A stretch of DNA of 64,000 nt from Paenibacillus sp. JNUCC32 (GCF_014863545.1 NZ_CP062260.1:3720001-3784000), one strand, 5' to 3'. Counted from the first letter of the stretch, positions 17,200 to 26,021 are shown. Numbers and translations: made by a program. The notes: a model not told the origin generated them from the letters alone.

Positions 17200-18213
17200 T
17201 TATCCTCCCATCTCTAAGGCTACGGCGTGAGCGATACACGGAATGCTCTCACCCTGCTGGTAAGAAAGGGGCGACAGCAAGGCACCGGTAGCAACGACCA
17301 GCACCTTTTTCAATTCGCCTTTGCGCATCCGTTTCAAAATATGGCCGTAGGTGACAACCGCCGAGCAGCCGCAGCCGCTGCCCCCTGCGTTGACGTATTT
17401 CTGTTTTTCCATGTCGTAGATCATTAAGCCGCAATCGGCAAATACCGTGCCGTCCATGATGACATCGTTCTGCTGCAGGAGGTCTTTCGCAATGGGAAGT
17501 CCGACCGAGGCCAGGTCGCCCGTCACGATCAGATCATAATCCTTCGCCTGCCGGCCCGTGTCCTTAAAGTGCTTCGTGATCGTGTCGGCCGCCGCCGGAG
17601 CCATCGCCGCCCCCATGTTGAACGGATCTTTGATGCCCAGATCGACCACCTTGCCGATGGTGGCATACGTCACGGCAGGTCCGTCTCCCTTGTCCGAAAC
17701 GACGGAGCAGCCTGCTCCCGTGATCGTATATTGCGCATAAGGCGGTTTCTGCGATCCGTATTCCGTCGGATACCGGAACTGCTTCTCGACGGTACAGTTA
17801 TGGCTGGCCGTACCAGCCATGACATACTGGGCTCCGCCCGAATCGACAAGCATGGAGGCGACCGCAAGGCTCTCCATCGATGTGGAGCAAGCACCGAACA
17901 CGCCGATATACGGCACGCCCATCTGTCTGGCGGCAAACGAACTGCTGATGATCTGGTTCATCAAGTCCCCGCCCACGAAAAACTGCAGCTGGTCTTCCTT
18001 GATGCCTGCCTTTTCGACGGCTTTTCTCGACGCGTCCTCCAGCAGCTTCCGTTCCGCCTTTTCCCATGTTTTTTCGTTGATCTCAATATTGTCGTAGACA
18101 AAGTCGAAATCGTTGGCCAGCGGACCTTCCCCTTCTTCAGGGCCAACGATCGTCCCCGTGCTGATAATGACGGGTTTGTTCTCGAACTGCCATGTTTGAC
18201 CGATCACCTTCAT
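17200..18213 (-). CDS. spoVAD: Stage V sporulation protein AD
   Basis: 337 aa, soluble thiolase-like SpoVA component that binds dipicolinic acid. Recognisable are GACSTSMESLAVAS (thiolase-like cysteine region), GTASHNCTVEKQFRYPTEYG and GGSGCGCSAVVTYGHIL. The ATG at 18213 was chosen: GAGGGGAGG lies upstream and MKVIGQTWQFENKPVI is the family N-terminus; the longer frame extends into spoVAC. It lies 7 bp after spoVAC. Confidence 0.96.
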   Translation of the reverse strand: MKVIGQTWQFENKPVIISTGTIVGPEEGEGPLANDFDFVYDNIEINEKTWEKAERKLLEDASRKAVEKAGIKEDQLQFFVGGDLMNQIISSSFAARQMGVPYIGVFGACSTSMESLAVASMLVDSGGAQYVMAGTASHNCTVEKQFRYPTEYGSQKPPYAQYTITGAGCSVVSDKGDGPAVTYATIGKVVDLGIKDPFNMGAAMAPAAADTITKHFKDTGRQAKDYDLIVTGDLASVGLPIAKDLLQQNDVIMDGTVFADCGLMIYDMEKQKYVNAGGSGCGCSAVVTYGHILKRMRKGELKKVLVVATGALLSPLSYQQGESIPCIAHAVALEMGG

Positions 18214-18220
18214 GATCGCG

Positions 18221-18709
18221 TTACCTCCCCTCGATGCCGAAAATAGCGTAAATGATACCGATAATGAACGCAGCCACGGTACCAAATACGATCACGGAGC
18301 CCGCCAGCTTGAACATGCTGGCTCCGACCCCGAGAACCAATCCCTCTGCACGATGTTCAAGCGCAGCGGAACACATGGAGTTCGCAAACCCCGTGACCGG
18401 CACGGCGCTGCCCGCTCCGGCCCATTGCGCGATTTTGTCATATACGCCGAAGCTCGTCAGAATGACGGAGAGGATGATCAATACGGCGACCGTGGGATTG
18501 CTCGCTTCGGTGGTGCTCATATCGAATACGGACATAAAAAAACGCTGAATGCATTGGCCGATCAGACAGATGAGGCCTCCCACCAAAAAAGCGCGCAAGC
18601 AATTTTTAAGCACGGCGCGGGGAGGCTCATGCTTTTTGGCAATCGTCTGATATTCCGCCGAGCTCATCGTGGTGATATCAGACTTAGGCTTTTGGTTGGA
18701 GCCTGACAT
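18221..18709 (-). CDS. spoVAC: Stage V sporulation protein AC
   Basis: 162 aa, membrane component of the SpoVA channel, thought to be mechanosensitive in B. subtilis. An N-terminal hydrophilic segment of about 35 residues precedes several helices, with GGLICLIGQCIQRFF, GAGSAVPVTGFANSMCS and GASMFKLAG as signatures. The ATG at 18709 follows GGAGGTG; the frame extends upstream without a site. A sporulation-sigma-like CATACT lies about 25 bp upstream, but no convincing -35 accompanies it. Only AC, AD and AE are present here, without AA, AB or AF. Confidence 0.95.
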   Translation of the reverse strand: MSGSNQKPKSDITTMSSAEYQTIAKKHEPPRAVLKNCLRAFLVGGLICLIGQCIQRFFMSVFDMSTTEASNPTVAVLIILSVILTSFGVYDKIAQWAGAGSAVPVTGFANSMCSAALEHRAEGLVLGVGASMFKLAGSVIVFGTVAAFIIGIIYAIFGIEGR

Positions 18710-18887
18710 TTCAATACACCTCCGCAATTGGTTAAGTATGGAATCCTTTTGAACAAACGCTGAAAAGCCGCTATGGATATCACTCACATATCATTATGCT
18801 TTGAATGATCTCCCTTTATGTTTGGAAAATCATCCTTCTCGCCGACGCATCATGGCTTGTCCGGCCATTGTGACGCCAACGCGAAAA

Positions 18888-18916
18888 TCAGCTTCCAGGA
18901 GCATCCTGAAAGCTGA
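18888..18916 (-). terminator. Hairpin terminator after the 37-aa peptide gene
   Basis: TCAGCTTTCAGGA pairs with TCCTGGAAGCTGA across a 3-nt loop on the minus strand, then ATTTTC. It lies 40 bp beyond the stop of the small gene. Confidence 0.7.
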
Positions 18917-18955
18917 AATTCAAACTCGCTGACTTGATTCGTTTGGAGCCGGCCG

Positions 18956-19069
18956 TTATATAAGAATGTATTTCAATAAAATGACGAGTAGGATGAACAA
19001 GACCATAATGAGCAGAAGTTCTCGGACTTCGGCATGATAGTCGTATCCATCAATCCCATGGCGGTTCAT
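18956..19069 (-). CDS. 37-aa single-pass membrane peptide, possibly sporulation related
   Basis: Translates as a short polar head (MNRHGIDGYDYHAEVRE) followed by one hydrophobic helix rich in Leu, Ile and Val to the C-terminus (ending LLKYILI). AAGGGG lies 7 nt before the ATG and a hairpin terminator follows, so the unit looks complete. Its design (polar, Gly/Tyr-containing head, then one helix) recalls YjcZ-type sporulation peptides, but I do not recognise the family. It stands between the spoVA operon and an M42 peptidase gene. Confidence 0.65.
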   Translation of the reverse strand: MNRHGIDGYDYHAEVRELLLIMVLFILLVILLKYILI

Positions 19070-19214
19070 ATTCTGCCCCTTCCCGCTGACAACAAACATC
19101 CACATGTTTTTCTATATCGTATTCCCGTCCAGGATAGGGGGTGCTTGTTCCACTTACATTTATATAACGCAGCCTGACGAAGCCGGCTTTGTAGACTTTT
19201 CGGATGTATAGGGG

Positions 19215-19252
19215 CATACTAGAAAAGGAAAAACTCTTACATACCTTTTCTA
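19215..19252 (+). promoter_or_regulatory. Sporulation-type -10 and inverted repeat before the M42 gene
   Basis: CATACTA (19215-19221) matches the sigma-G -10 consensus, but the -35 is weak. Immediately after it TAGAAAAGG (19220-19228) and CCTTTTCTA (19244-19252) form a 9-bp inverted repeat just ahead of the ribosome binding site AAAGGAG. It could be an operator or a leader hairpin. Confidence 0.4.
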
Positions 19253-19268
19253 AAGGAGCGATTTCGTC

Positions 19269-20342
19269 ATGAATGAATCAACACTGGAATTATTCCGTAC
19301 ATTAACGGAATTCCCTGCTGCACCGGGCTTTGAGAGGGAACTCCGTTCTTGGGTGAAGGATGCCCTCTCTCCATATACAGATGAGTTCGTGCAGGATCGG
19401 CTGGGCAGTTTGTTCGCCGTCCTTCGCGGTAACGATGAAGGTCCGAAAGTCATGGTGGCCGGACACATGGATGAAGTCGGCTTCATGGTAACCGGCATTA
19501 CCGAAGCGGGCATGGTTCGTTTCCAGCCGCTCGGCGGCTGGTGGAGCCAAGCCGTGCTTGCCCAGCGCCTGCAGATCATCACGGACAACGGCCCGGTCGT
19601 CGGGGTTGTCGGCTCCATTCCTACGCATCTGCTGGATGAAGCGCAGCGCAGCAAACCGGTCGACATCAAAACGATGTATATCGATATCGGCGCCGACAAC
19701 AAGGCCGAAGCGGAGTCGTTCGGCATTCGTCCCGGCCTGCAAGTCGTTCCGATCTGCGAATTCACGCCGCTGGCCAATCCGAAAAAAATCATGGCCAAGG
19801 CATGGGATAACCGCTACGGCGTAGGCCTTGCCATCGAGCTGGTCCAGGCGCTCCATGGCGAGAAGCTGCCCAACACGGTATACGCCGGTGCGACCGTGCA
19901 GGAAGAGCTGGGCCTTCGCGGAGCCCGCACTTCGGCAAACCTGATTCAGCCGGATATTTTCTTCGGTCTGGACGCCAGCGCAGCGAACGACATGATGGGC
20001 GACAAGAGCCAGTTCGGCCAATTGGGTCAAGGCGCGCTGCTTCGCATCTTCGATCCGACGATGCTGACCCATCGCGGCATGGTCGAGTACGTTCAGGATA
20101 CGGCGGAGACAAACAAAATCAAATACCAATACTTTGTGTCGCCGGGCGGCACGGACGCTGGCCAAGTGCATTTAAGCGGCATCGGCGTTCCGTCCACCAT
20201 CATCGGCATTTGCTCCCGGTATATCCACACCTCTTCGTCCATCATCCACACGGACGACTACGAGGCAGCCAAAGAGCTTCTGATCAAGCTCGTCAAGGGC
20301 TTGGACCGCACGACGCTCCAGACGATCCTGGACCGCGCGTAA
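19269..20342 (+). CDS. M42 family metallo-aminopeptidase
   Basis: 357 aa, cytoplasmic dinuclear-metal peptidase of the glutamyl aminopeptidase/deblocking type (older annotation: endoglucanase). Metal ligands are in [12 protein letters not shown] (His), AKAWDNRYG (Asp), the catalytic pair [10 protein letters not shown] (Glu-Glu), FGLDAS (Asp) and SIIHTDDYE (His). [12 protein letters not shown] is also typical. AAAGGAG lies upstream of the ATG. It is a single-gene unit closed by a strong terminator. Confidence 0.93.
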   Translation: MNESTLELFRTLTEFPAAPGFERELRSWVKDALSPYTDEFVQDRLGSLFAVLRGNDEGPKVMVAGHMDEVGFMVTGITEAGMVRFQPLGGWWSQAVLAQRLQIITDNGPVVGVVGSIPTHLLDEAQRSKPVDIKTMYIDIGADNKAEAESFGIRPGLQVVPICEFTPLANPKKIMAKAWDNRYGVGLAIELVQALHGEKLPNTVYAGATVQEELGLRGARTSANLIQPDIFFGLDASAANDMMGDKSQFGQLGQGALLRIFDPTMLTHRGMVEYVQDTAETNKIKYQYFVSPGGTDAGQVHLSGIGVPSTIIGICSRYIHTSSSIIHTDDYEAAKELLIKLVKGLDRTTLQTILDRA

Positions 20343-20359
20343 GCCAAACGAAAATGGAA

Positions 20360-20406
20360 AAGGGTATCCTGCAGGTCTTGAACAGACTGCGGGATACCCT
20401 TTTTTT
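20360..20406. terminator. Bidirectional intrinsic terminator
   Basis: AAAGGGTATCCTGCAGGTCT and AGACTGCGGGATACCCTTT form a long stem with a 5-nt loop and seven T on the plus strand. Convergent genes (M42 peptidase plus, MFS minus) end on either side. Confidence 0.9.
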
Positions 20407-20416
20407 CTTTCTGCCT

Positions 20417-21820
20417 TTACGAAGATAACGTCTCCTTATGCCTGGCGAAGCGAAACGATATGAGCATCGTGATATAAACGATGGCAACCAGCGCCGTATT
20501 CAGCACAAATATCATCCGAAATCCGATAAGCCCCCCTGCCGCCTGACCCGGAAGCGCCAGCATGGCGCCTCCCGCCGCCGTGCCAAACATCATCCCCAGA
20601 TTTCGCGACAGCGCCAAAATGCTGCTGATCAGTCCGAGGTCCGTTTTGGACGTCCTGCCCATCACCAGGGAATTGTTCGGCGGCGTGATCAAGCCCATGG
20701 AACCGCCGAGCAGGACGATAAGCAGAATCAGGAAGAAGATCGGATACGCAGGCGATACAAAGCCCAGCACGATTAGCGCCGCCGTCATGGCCAGCAAGCC
20801 GGCAGACAATAACGGAAATGTCCCCAGCTTGTCCGACAAGCTTCCGCTTAAGGGGGAGAATATGATCAACGACAACGGGTACCCCATCATGATCAGCCCT
20901 GCCGTCGCAGGTTCGATGCCCAGCTCGCTGAGCAAAAACACCGGCAGCACAAGCTGCGCGGAGAAAGCGGCCATATAGGTGATGATGGTAATGAGGATTC
21001 CGACGCTAACGCCTGCATCCCGAAACAGATCCAGCTTCATAAACGGAAGATGGCCCTTCCCTTTTCGCTCCCAGCGGGAAGACAGGCACCACCCGATGAA
21101 TGCGGCGGCTCCTGCCCCGAACATCATGAACAGCAGCGTAACCTGCCAGGAACCCCATCCCCACTGAGCCCCCAAATTCACGGCCGTGACCAGTCCGGTC
21201 AAGGATATCGCAAAAAAGGCAGCCCCCGGCACGTCCAGCCGGCTCACGCCTTGATCCGGCTCGTCCTTCGGAATGAAACGCTGCGCGAATATCCATGCAA
21301 CCAGCGAGATCGCCGTAAGCAGCCAAAAATTGCTCCGCCACGAAAACCATTGAATCAAGATTCCGCCAAGGCTCGGACCGATCATGGAACCCGCAGCCAC
21401 GAACGTGCTGATTAATCCCAGCGCTTTACCGCGCTGTTCCTTCGGAAACACGGAGATGATGAGCGCCATATTCGTGGCTTGATACATGGCCGCTCCGATG
21501 CCTTGAAGAATCCGGGAAGATATCAGACCGTTTAAGGAAGGAGACAATGCGCAGCATAGCGCACCGGCCATAAACACGAAATAGCCGATATTGTGGATCT
21601 TCCGCCTGCCCAGCATGTCCCCCAGCTTACCCATGACCGGGAGCAGGATGGAGATGACGAGCAAATATGCGGTCACGATCCACTGTGCCGCGGGGATACC
21701 GGAATCGAATGTTCTTGCGATATCTACAAGCGCGATGTTGAACATGCCGGCCGACAGATTGGACAGAAATGCCCCTAAACATATGGTGTATTGAACGATC
21801 ATCCTTGATGTGCTGTTCAT
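20417..21820 (-). CDS. MFS transporter, DHA2-like drug:proton antiporter
   Basis: 467 aa with about 14 hydrophobic segments, as in the 14-helix DHA2 group. The loop 2-3 motif is GKLGDMLGRRKIHNIG, and motif C-like LGLISTFVAAGSMIGPSLGG is present (split as LGLISTFVAAGS and MIGPSLGG). It probably exports drugs or metabolites. The ATG at 21820 follows GGGTGAG; the ATG at 21844 lacks a site. It may be read through from the hydrolase gene upstream, but a hairpin with a T-run lies between. Confidence 0.88.
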   Translation of the reverse strand: MNSTSRMIVQYTICLGAFLSNLSAGMFNIALVDIARTFDSGIPAAQWIVTAYLLVISILLPVMGKLGDMLGRRKIHNIGYFVFMAGALCCALSPSLNGLISSRILQGIGAAMYQATNMALIISVFPKEQRGKALGLISTFVAAGSMIGPSLGGILIQWFSWRSNFWLLTAISLVAWIFAQRFIPKDEPDQGVSRLDVPGAAFFAISLTGLVTAVNLGAQWGWGSWQVTLLFMMFGAGAAAFIGWCLSSRWERKGKGHLPFMKLDLFRDAGVSVGILITIITYMAAFSAQLVLPVFLLSELGIEPATAGLIMMGYPLSLIIFSPLSGSLSDKLGTFPLLSAGLLAMTAALIVLGFVSPAYPIFFLILLIVLLGGSMGLITPPNNSLVMGRTSKTDLGLISSILALSRNLGMMFGTAAGGAMLALPGQAAGGLIGFRMIFVLNTALVAIVYITMLISFRFARHKETLSS

Positions 21821-21865
21821 GCAGGACTCACCCGCTTTATTCATGAATTTCGGTGCCGCTCAGAG

Positions 21866-21889
21866 AAAAAGCCCCCCATGCGGAGAGCT
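21866..21889 (-). terminator. Short terminator after the isochorismatase-like gene
   Basis: AGCTCTCC pairs with GGGGGGCT (including G-T pairs) across a 4-nt loop on the minus strand, followed by TTTTT. Confidence 0.65.
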
Positions 21890-21920
21890 CCACTCTGCTT
21901 GAACCTGCGTACCGTGCAAG

Positions 21921-22583
21921 CTAACCGATGGCCGGCTGCGCCGCGGATTTCGGCCGCACCGGTTCCTCGGCTTTTTTATCCATCCAAATATCGATAAGCC
22001 GCGCCACCTCACTAACTTTCCCGAAATAACCCTCGATATTCTCGAGCGTCATATCATGGGCCGTTTGCGAGTACGACGCGCAGGCATCCGACGCGAGCAC
22101 GATATGATAATCCAGCATGAAGCCGTCCCGGGCCGTCGATTCCACGCACACATTGGTGCTGACCCCCGTCATGATCAAGGTCTCGATCTTCAGCGTCTTT
22201 AATACCGAATCCAGCCTAGTATTCACAAATGCGCTGTACCGGTGTTTATTGACAATGATATCGTCCGCCTCGGGCGTGATCTCGTAAAATTCCGCTCCCC
22301 AGCTTCCCCTCCGGCACACATGAGCCGAGCGTCCGGAGGACCTGGTCGTCCAGGCCTCGGAATCCGTCGCTCTTTCATGCAGCGTTTGGATGAAGATAAT
22401 CGGCACATTCAGCTCCCTGGCGGAATGAAGCAGCTTATGGAGCTGCGGCATCATCTCTGCCACCCCGCTAACATCGCAGCCCGCTCTAGGTAATGCCCCC
22501 TCCGGATGGCAATAATCGTTTTGCACATCCACCACGATCACCGCCGCTTTGCTTCCCAGCATCAGTTGATTCAAAGATTTCAT
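21921..22583 (-). CDS. Isochorismatase-family cysteine hydrolase (RutB/biuret-hydrolase-like)
   Basis: 220 aa. The catalytic triad of the isochorismatase fold is visible: Asp in VIVVDVQNDYCHPEG, Lys in IVNKHRYSAFVNT, and Cys in GVSTNVCVESTARDG preceded by the usual cis-peptide region TGVST. The active cysteine and length fit amidohydrolases such as RutB (peroxyureidoacrylate), biuret hydrolase or N-carbamoyl hydrolases rather than true isochorismatases, which lack the Cys. It lies 38 bp downstream of an SsuA/THI5-like binding protein, so the importer probably delivers its substrate. The compound itself is not deducible. Confidence 0.88.
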   Translation of the reverse strand: MKSLNQLMLGSKAAVIVVDVQNDYCHPEGALPRAGCDVSGVAEMMPQLHKLLHSARELNVPIIFIQTLHERATDSEAWTTRSSGRSAHVCRRGSWGAEFYEITPEADDIIVNKHRYSAFVNTRLDSVLKTLKIETLIMTGVSTNVCVESTARDGFMLDYHIVLASDACASYSQTAHDMTLENIEGYFGKVSEVARLIDIWMDKKAEEPVRPKSAAQPAIG

Positions 22584-22621
22584 CGTGACACTCTCCCCTT
22601 CAGGCCCGTATATTTGAAATT

Positions 22622-23665
22622 TTACTTCTTGGATTGGTTCACAAACTGCATATCCACCAGGGCATCATAGGTATAATCCCCTTTAAAAATTCCGGTCTCT
22701 ATCATGACATCCATATCATGCTTCAACGCTTCTTCCGAAATCATCCCGTCCAAGCTCCACAGATTGTCCGCATAGGCACGGTCCAGCGCAGCTTGTATCG
22801 CATCCTCGGATAATGTGGGGAATTCGGCTTTCAGATTCTTCTTGGCCAGTTCCTTATCCGACTGGACGACTTCAAGCGCTTCGATGATGGCATCGGTAAA
22901 GCTTTGAACGGCTTCCGGATCCTTCTCGATGGTAGACTTCTTCACACTGAGCACCGAATACGAGAAATCCCCGAGATCATGAAATTTGTAAAACGGCTCC
23001 TCCCACACGTTCTTCGAAATTCCGTCGCTGATTTGCGGTTCGGCTCCATTGGCGATATCGGCTGCGCCCTGTTGAACCATCGTCACCACCGTGGAGCCGT
23101 CGGCCGGCTCCAGCAGCTGCACATCCTTCTCCGGATCGAGCCCCAGCTGAATCAGCAGATAGCGGGTTAAGAGATTCGGTGTCCCTCCATGGCGGCCGGC
23201 GTTAATCTTTTTTCCTTGCAAAAATGCCTTCAGGTCCTCGGGGGAATCGCTCGCAGGCGCGGTGCCCTTCTTAGCCATTAAATACACGTTCGCCCGATTG
23301 ACGACATTGACGACCGAGATGATCGGGTCGGAATTGTTGTTGTTGGCCAAGGCATTGGACTCCGTCCCGCCGATAACGCCCCAGGCATCACCGCTGACCA
23401 CGGCGGTTACGTGCGCTCCCCCTGCCGCTTGGATAACCTCGACGTCCAGCCCTCTTTTCTCGAAGTAGCCTTCGCGCTGTGCGACGTACAGGGGAAGATA
23501 GCCCGTGGAGTGGAGCGGCTCGGCGATCACGATTTTCTTGAGCTTCCCGTCGCCGGAAGCGGAGACGGTGCTGCCGTCGCTTTTCTCGTTGCCGCAGGCG
23601 CCAAGCAGGGCGGTGACCATGACCAGTGCGAACAGCAGTGAACGTTTCCTCGTTTTTTTGTTCAT
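22622..23665 (-). CDS. ABC importer substrate-binding lipoprotein, SsuA/THI5 (NMT1) type
   Basis: 347 aa. Lipoprotein signal peptide with lipobox LLGAC (Cys at about residue 24). The mature part begins with KKIVIAEPLHSTGYLPLYVAQREGYFEKRGLDVE (shown as GYLPLYVAQREGYF), typical of binding proteins for sulfonates, nitrate or pyrimidine/thiamine precursors, and has GGTESNALANNN and INAGRHGGTPNLLTRY in the ligand region. The ATG at 23665 follows AAGGGG. A long open frame upstream in the same phase runs through the permease gene and is not coding. Second-last gene of an importer-hydrolase operon. Confidence 0.93.
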   Translation of the reverse strand: MNKKTRKRSLLFALVMVTALLGACGNEKSDGSTVSASGDGKLKKIVIAEPLHSTGYLPLYVAQREGYFEKRGLDVEVIQAAGGAHVTAVVSGDAWGVIGGTESNALANNNNSDPIISVVNVVNRANVYLMAKKGTAPASDSPEDLKAFLQGKKINAGRHGGTPNLLTRYLLIQLGLDPEKDVQLLEPADGSTVVTMVQQGAADIANGAEPQISDGISKNVWEEPFYKFHDLGDFSYSVLSVKKSTIEKDPEAVQSFTDAIIEALEVVQSDKELAKKNLKAEFPTLSEDAIQAALDRAYADNLWSLDGMISEEALKHDMDVMIETGIFKGDYTYDALVDMQFVNQSKK

Positions 23666-23718
23666 ATGAATTCCCCTTTTTAATAGAAATAGTTCGTTTT
23701 TGGTGGATGTGTCCAGTG

Positions 23719-24600
23719 CTATTGCTTGGTCAAGCCCTTGGATAACCACTTCTCCAGTACGACCACGCCCCAGTACATCACCATGGACAGCAACGACAGG
23801 ACGACGACGCCCACCCACACGAGGTTGATATCCAGTATCGTTCCTGCATACATAATCATCCGGCCGACGCCCTGGCTTGAGGCAATGAACTCGCCCACGA
23901 TGGCACCTGCCAGCGCAAGGGCAATATTGATCCGTAAACTGCTGATGATCCAGGGCATGGACCACGGTACAACGACCTTGGTAAAGACCTGATGCCGCTT
24001 GGCGCCCAGGGAGTACATCAGCTTTTCCATATCCGGGTCCACGCTCTTCACGCCGCTGTATGCCGACAGGGCCGACACGACAACCGTCATGGAGAAAGCC
24101 AGAGCCACCTTCGAGAAGAATCCGATTCCGAGCAGAATGACGAGTACGGGCGCTAAGGCGAGTTTTGGCATCGCATTCAGTATGATTAGGTACGGCTCGC
24201 TGATCCCTGCATACGATTTCGACCACCAGAATGATAGCCCGAGCAGTGCACCGAGGAAGGTGCCGAACACAAACCCGAGTATGGTTGAGCCGGACGTGTA
24301 CGTAATATCCCTTAACAGGGTCCCCTCGGTGATTTGGGTCCAGGTTGTGCGAAGGATCGCGCTGGGGCTGCTCCAATAATAGGAGTCCAGCAGGCCGATT
24401 CGGGTGAACACTTCCCATACCAGAAAAACAAGCACGGCTACAGCGGCCCTTCCCCAAACGATCCGCCGGCTCCTGCGGCGCTCCAGTCCCTCTTCATCCA
24501 ATATGTACGGCACGACCTCCGGCCGCTTGGACGAACCCGCGGCAGACTCCGCGGGTGTCACGGCATGTACGATAAAAGCCTCTTTGCGTGCAGTTTCCAT
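23719..24600 (-). CDS. ABC importer permease, SsuC type
   Basis: 293 aa, about six membrane helices after a 50-residue cytoplasmic head. The EAA-like coupling motif appears as YSLGAKRHQVFTKVVVPWSMPWI, and GEFIASSQGVGRMIMYA follows. It passes the ligand of the SsuA/THI5-like binding protein, powered by the ATPase encoded 30 bp upstream. GAGGGAG precedes the ATG. Confidence 0.93.
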   Translation of the reverse strand: METARKEAFIVHAVTPAESAAGSSKRPEVVPYILDEEGLERRRSRRIVWGRAAVAVLVFLVWEVFTRIGLLDSYYWSSPSAILRTTWTQITEGTLLRDITYTSGSTILGFVFGTFLGALLGLSFWWSKSYAGISEPYLIILNAMPKLALAPVLVILLGIGFFSKVALAFSMTVVVSALSAYSGVKSVDPDMEKLMYSLGAKRHQVFTKVVVPWSMPWIISSLRINIALALAGAIVGEFIASSQGVGRMIMYAGTILDINLVWVGVVVLSLLSMVMYWGVVVLEKWLSKGLTKQ

Positions 24601-24630
24601 CAGGCTCCCTCTCCTTTCGTTCTTCTCGCT

Positions 24631-25410
24631 TTACGATATTTGCTCTTCCTCATGCCCAGCCGACAGCAGGTCCATGAGATGATGCTTCAGCTCCATGAAT
24701 GCCGGCGACGTCATGTCTTCCGTTTTGCGTGGACGCTCCATCGTCACGGTGATTTTGGACTTGATCCGCCCGGGCCTGGACGAGAATACGTAGATGTCAT
24801 CCGACAGGTAAATCGCTTCATCGATGTCGTGGGTGACAAACAGCACCGTTTTGCCAAAGTCCTCCCAGATCTGCAGCAGCCAGTTCTGCATGGTCAACCG
24901 GGTCTGTGCATCAAGCGCACCGAACGGCTCGTCCAGCAAAATGATGTCCCTGTCGTAGAGCAGCGTCCGCAGCAGCGCGGCACGCTGTTTCATCCCTCCC
25001 GAGAGTTCCTTCGGATAATGCTTGTCAAAGCCCTTCAGACCGTATTTTTCCATCAAGGGCAGCGCCCTCTCCACGGCTTCCTTGTAGGGAACGCCCCGAA
25101 CCTCCATGCCCAGAATGATGTTATCGAGAATGGTGCGCCATGGCAGAAGCATGTCCTTTTGCAGCATATAACCGACATAACCGGTCGTACCCACGATATC
25201 CTTTCCGTCGGCCATCACTTTGCCCGTGGAAGGAGGCATCAGGCCGGCGATAATGTTGAACAGGGTGGATTTGCCGCAACCGCTGGGACCGATTATGCTG
25301 ACAAAACGCCCCTCCTCGATCGCCAGACTCGTCTCCCGCATGGCCGGAATCTCTTCCCCGTTTCTGCGAAACCATTTGCTGACGCCCGAAATTTCGATTT
25401 TGTGAGTCAT
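24631..25410 (-). CDS. ABC importer ATPase, SsuB/TauB type
   Basis: 259 aa. Walker A GPSGCGKSTLFN, Q-loop YMLQKDMLLPW, signature LSGGMKQRAAL, Walker B IILLDEPFGALDA and H-loop FVTHDIDEAIYL are all present and in order. The ATG at 25410 follows GAGGAGG; the frame is open for 43 more codons upstream without a site. A weak promoter (TTGTTA, 16 nt, TAAATG) about 75 bp upstream may start the operon of ATPase, permease, binding protein and hydrolase. Confidence 0.95.
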   Translation of the reverse strand: MTHKIEISGVSKWFRRNGEEIPAMRETSLAIEEGRFVSIIGPSGCGKSTLFNIIAGLMPPSTGKVMADGKDIVGTTGYVGYMLQKDMLLPWRTILDNIILGMEVRGVPYKEAVERALPLMEKYGLKGFDKHYPKELSGGMKQRAALLRTLLYDRDIILLDEPFGALDAQTRLTMQNWLLQIWEDFGKTVLFVTHDIDEAIYLSDDIYVFSSRPGRIKSKITVTMERPRKTEDMTSPAFMELKHHLMDLLSAGHEEEQIS

Positions 25411-25559
25411 GGCCCTTCCTCCTCTTCTTTGTTTTTCATGTTTTTTCAGTAACAACACACATTTATTTTCAAAAGCGGATGTAACAAAAAATCGCCAGTC
25501 CAGCCCCAAGCCGCACACCAACGTGTACCTTGGTACCAAACTGACGATCGGCCCGCTCT

Positions 25560-25934
25560 CTACCCGAGTTCCGGCATGTCGTTCAGATATGTTTCTATCT
25601 CCTTCTCCAAGAATACGATGGTACCGGAAAACTCGGTCTCTGCATCATAGTCTTTAAGAATGGAGATGATTTTAAACGGAAACTTCTCTTCCAGGCTGGT
25701 TTTAATCTCCTGCTTGAACACCTGGAATAAAAGGTGGTCCAACTGCCGGGTAGAGAGGGGGTAATTCTCATCCAGCAGTTTTAGGACGGGGACTCTACTA
25801 TTCCTCGATACAATGATGATTTTGTTGCCAACGAAATCGACTTTTTGCTGCTTTACACCCACGTTAAATATTTTCTTATTTATCGCGTTGTAAACCCTCA
25901 AAAGATCCTGTTTGAGTTCGCCTGCTGTCATCAT
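25560..25934 (-). CDS. MpsC/DUF2294-like small protein
   Basis: 124 aa, soluble, no signal peptide. Segments such as LLRVYNAINKKIFNVG, LLDENYPLSTRQLDHLLFQ and IISILKDYDAETEFSGT (the last two shown whole or in part) resemble the DUF2294 family, renamed MpsC after the Na-translocating MpsABC system of Staphylococcus. The match is from memory of the family, not from a search. No mpsA- or mpsB-like gene lies nearby, so it is an orphan. A perfect-hexamer promoter lies 90 bp upstream. Possibly the downstream importer operon is partly co-transcribed. Confidence 0.6.
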   Translation of the reverse strand: MMTAGELKQDLLRVYNAINKKIFNVGVKQQKVDFVGNKIIIVSRNSRVPVLKLLDENYPLSTRQLDHLLFQVFKQEIKTSLEEKFPFKIISILKDYDAETEFSGTIVFLEKEIETYLNDMPELG

Positions 25935-26021
25935 GGTTCAACATCCCTTTGTGTAAATTATTATTACATTGACCGGGGTAGGTATAGGGTGTTTATCGAG
26001 TTCGTTGTGTCCTTGGGTTTA

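Noticed and set aside
23666..24457. Long in-frame extension (264 codons) of the binding-protein ORF upstream of its ATG
   Set aside because: It runs antiphase through the permease gene on the same strand, has no ribosome binding site, and its sequence is low-complexity Arg/Gly/His-rich. The lipoprotein signal starts at 23665.
25530..25539. TTGGTACCAA palindrome before the SsuABC-like operon
   Set aside because: Only 10 bp, no second copy found near other genes of the locus; not enough to call an operator.
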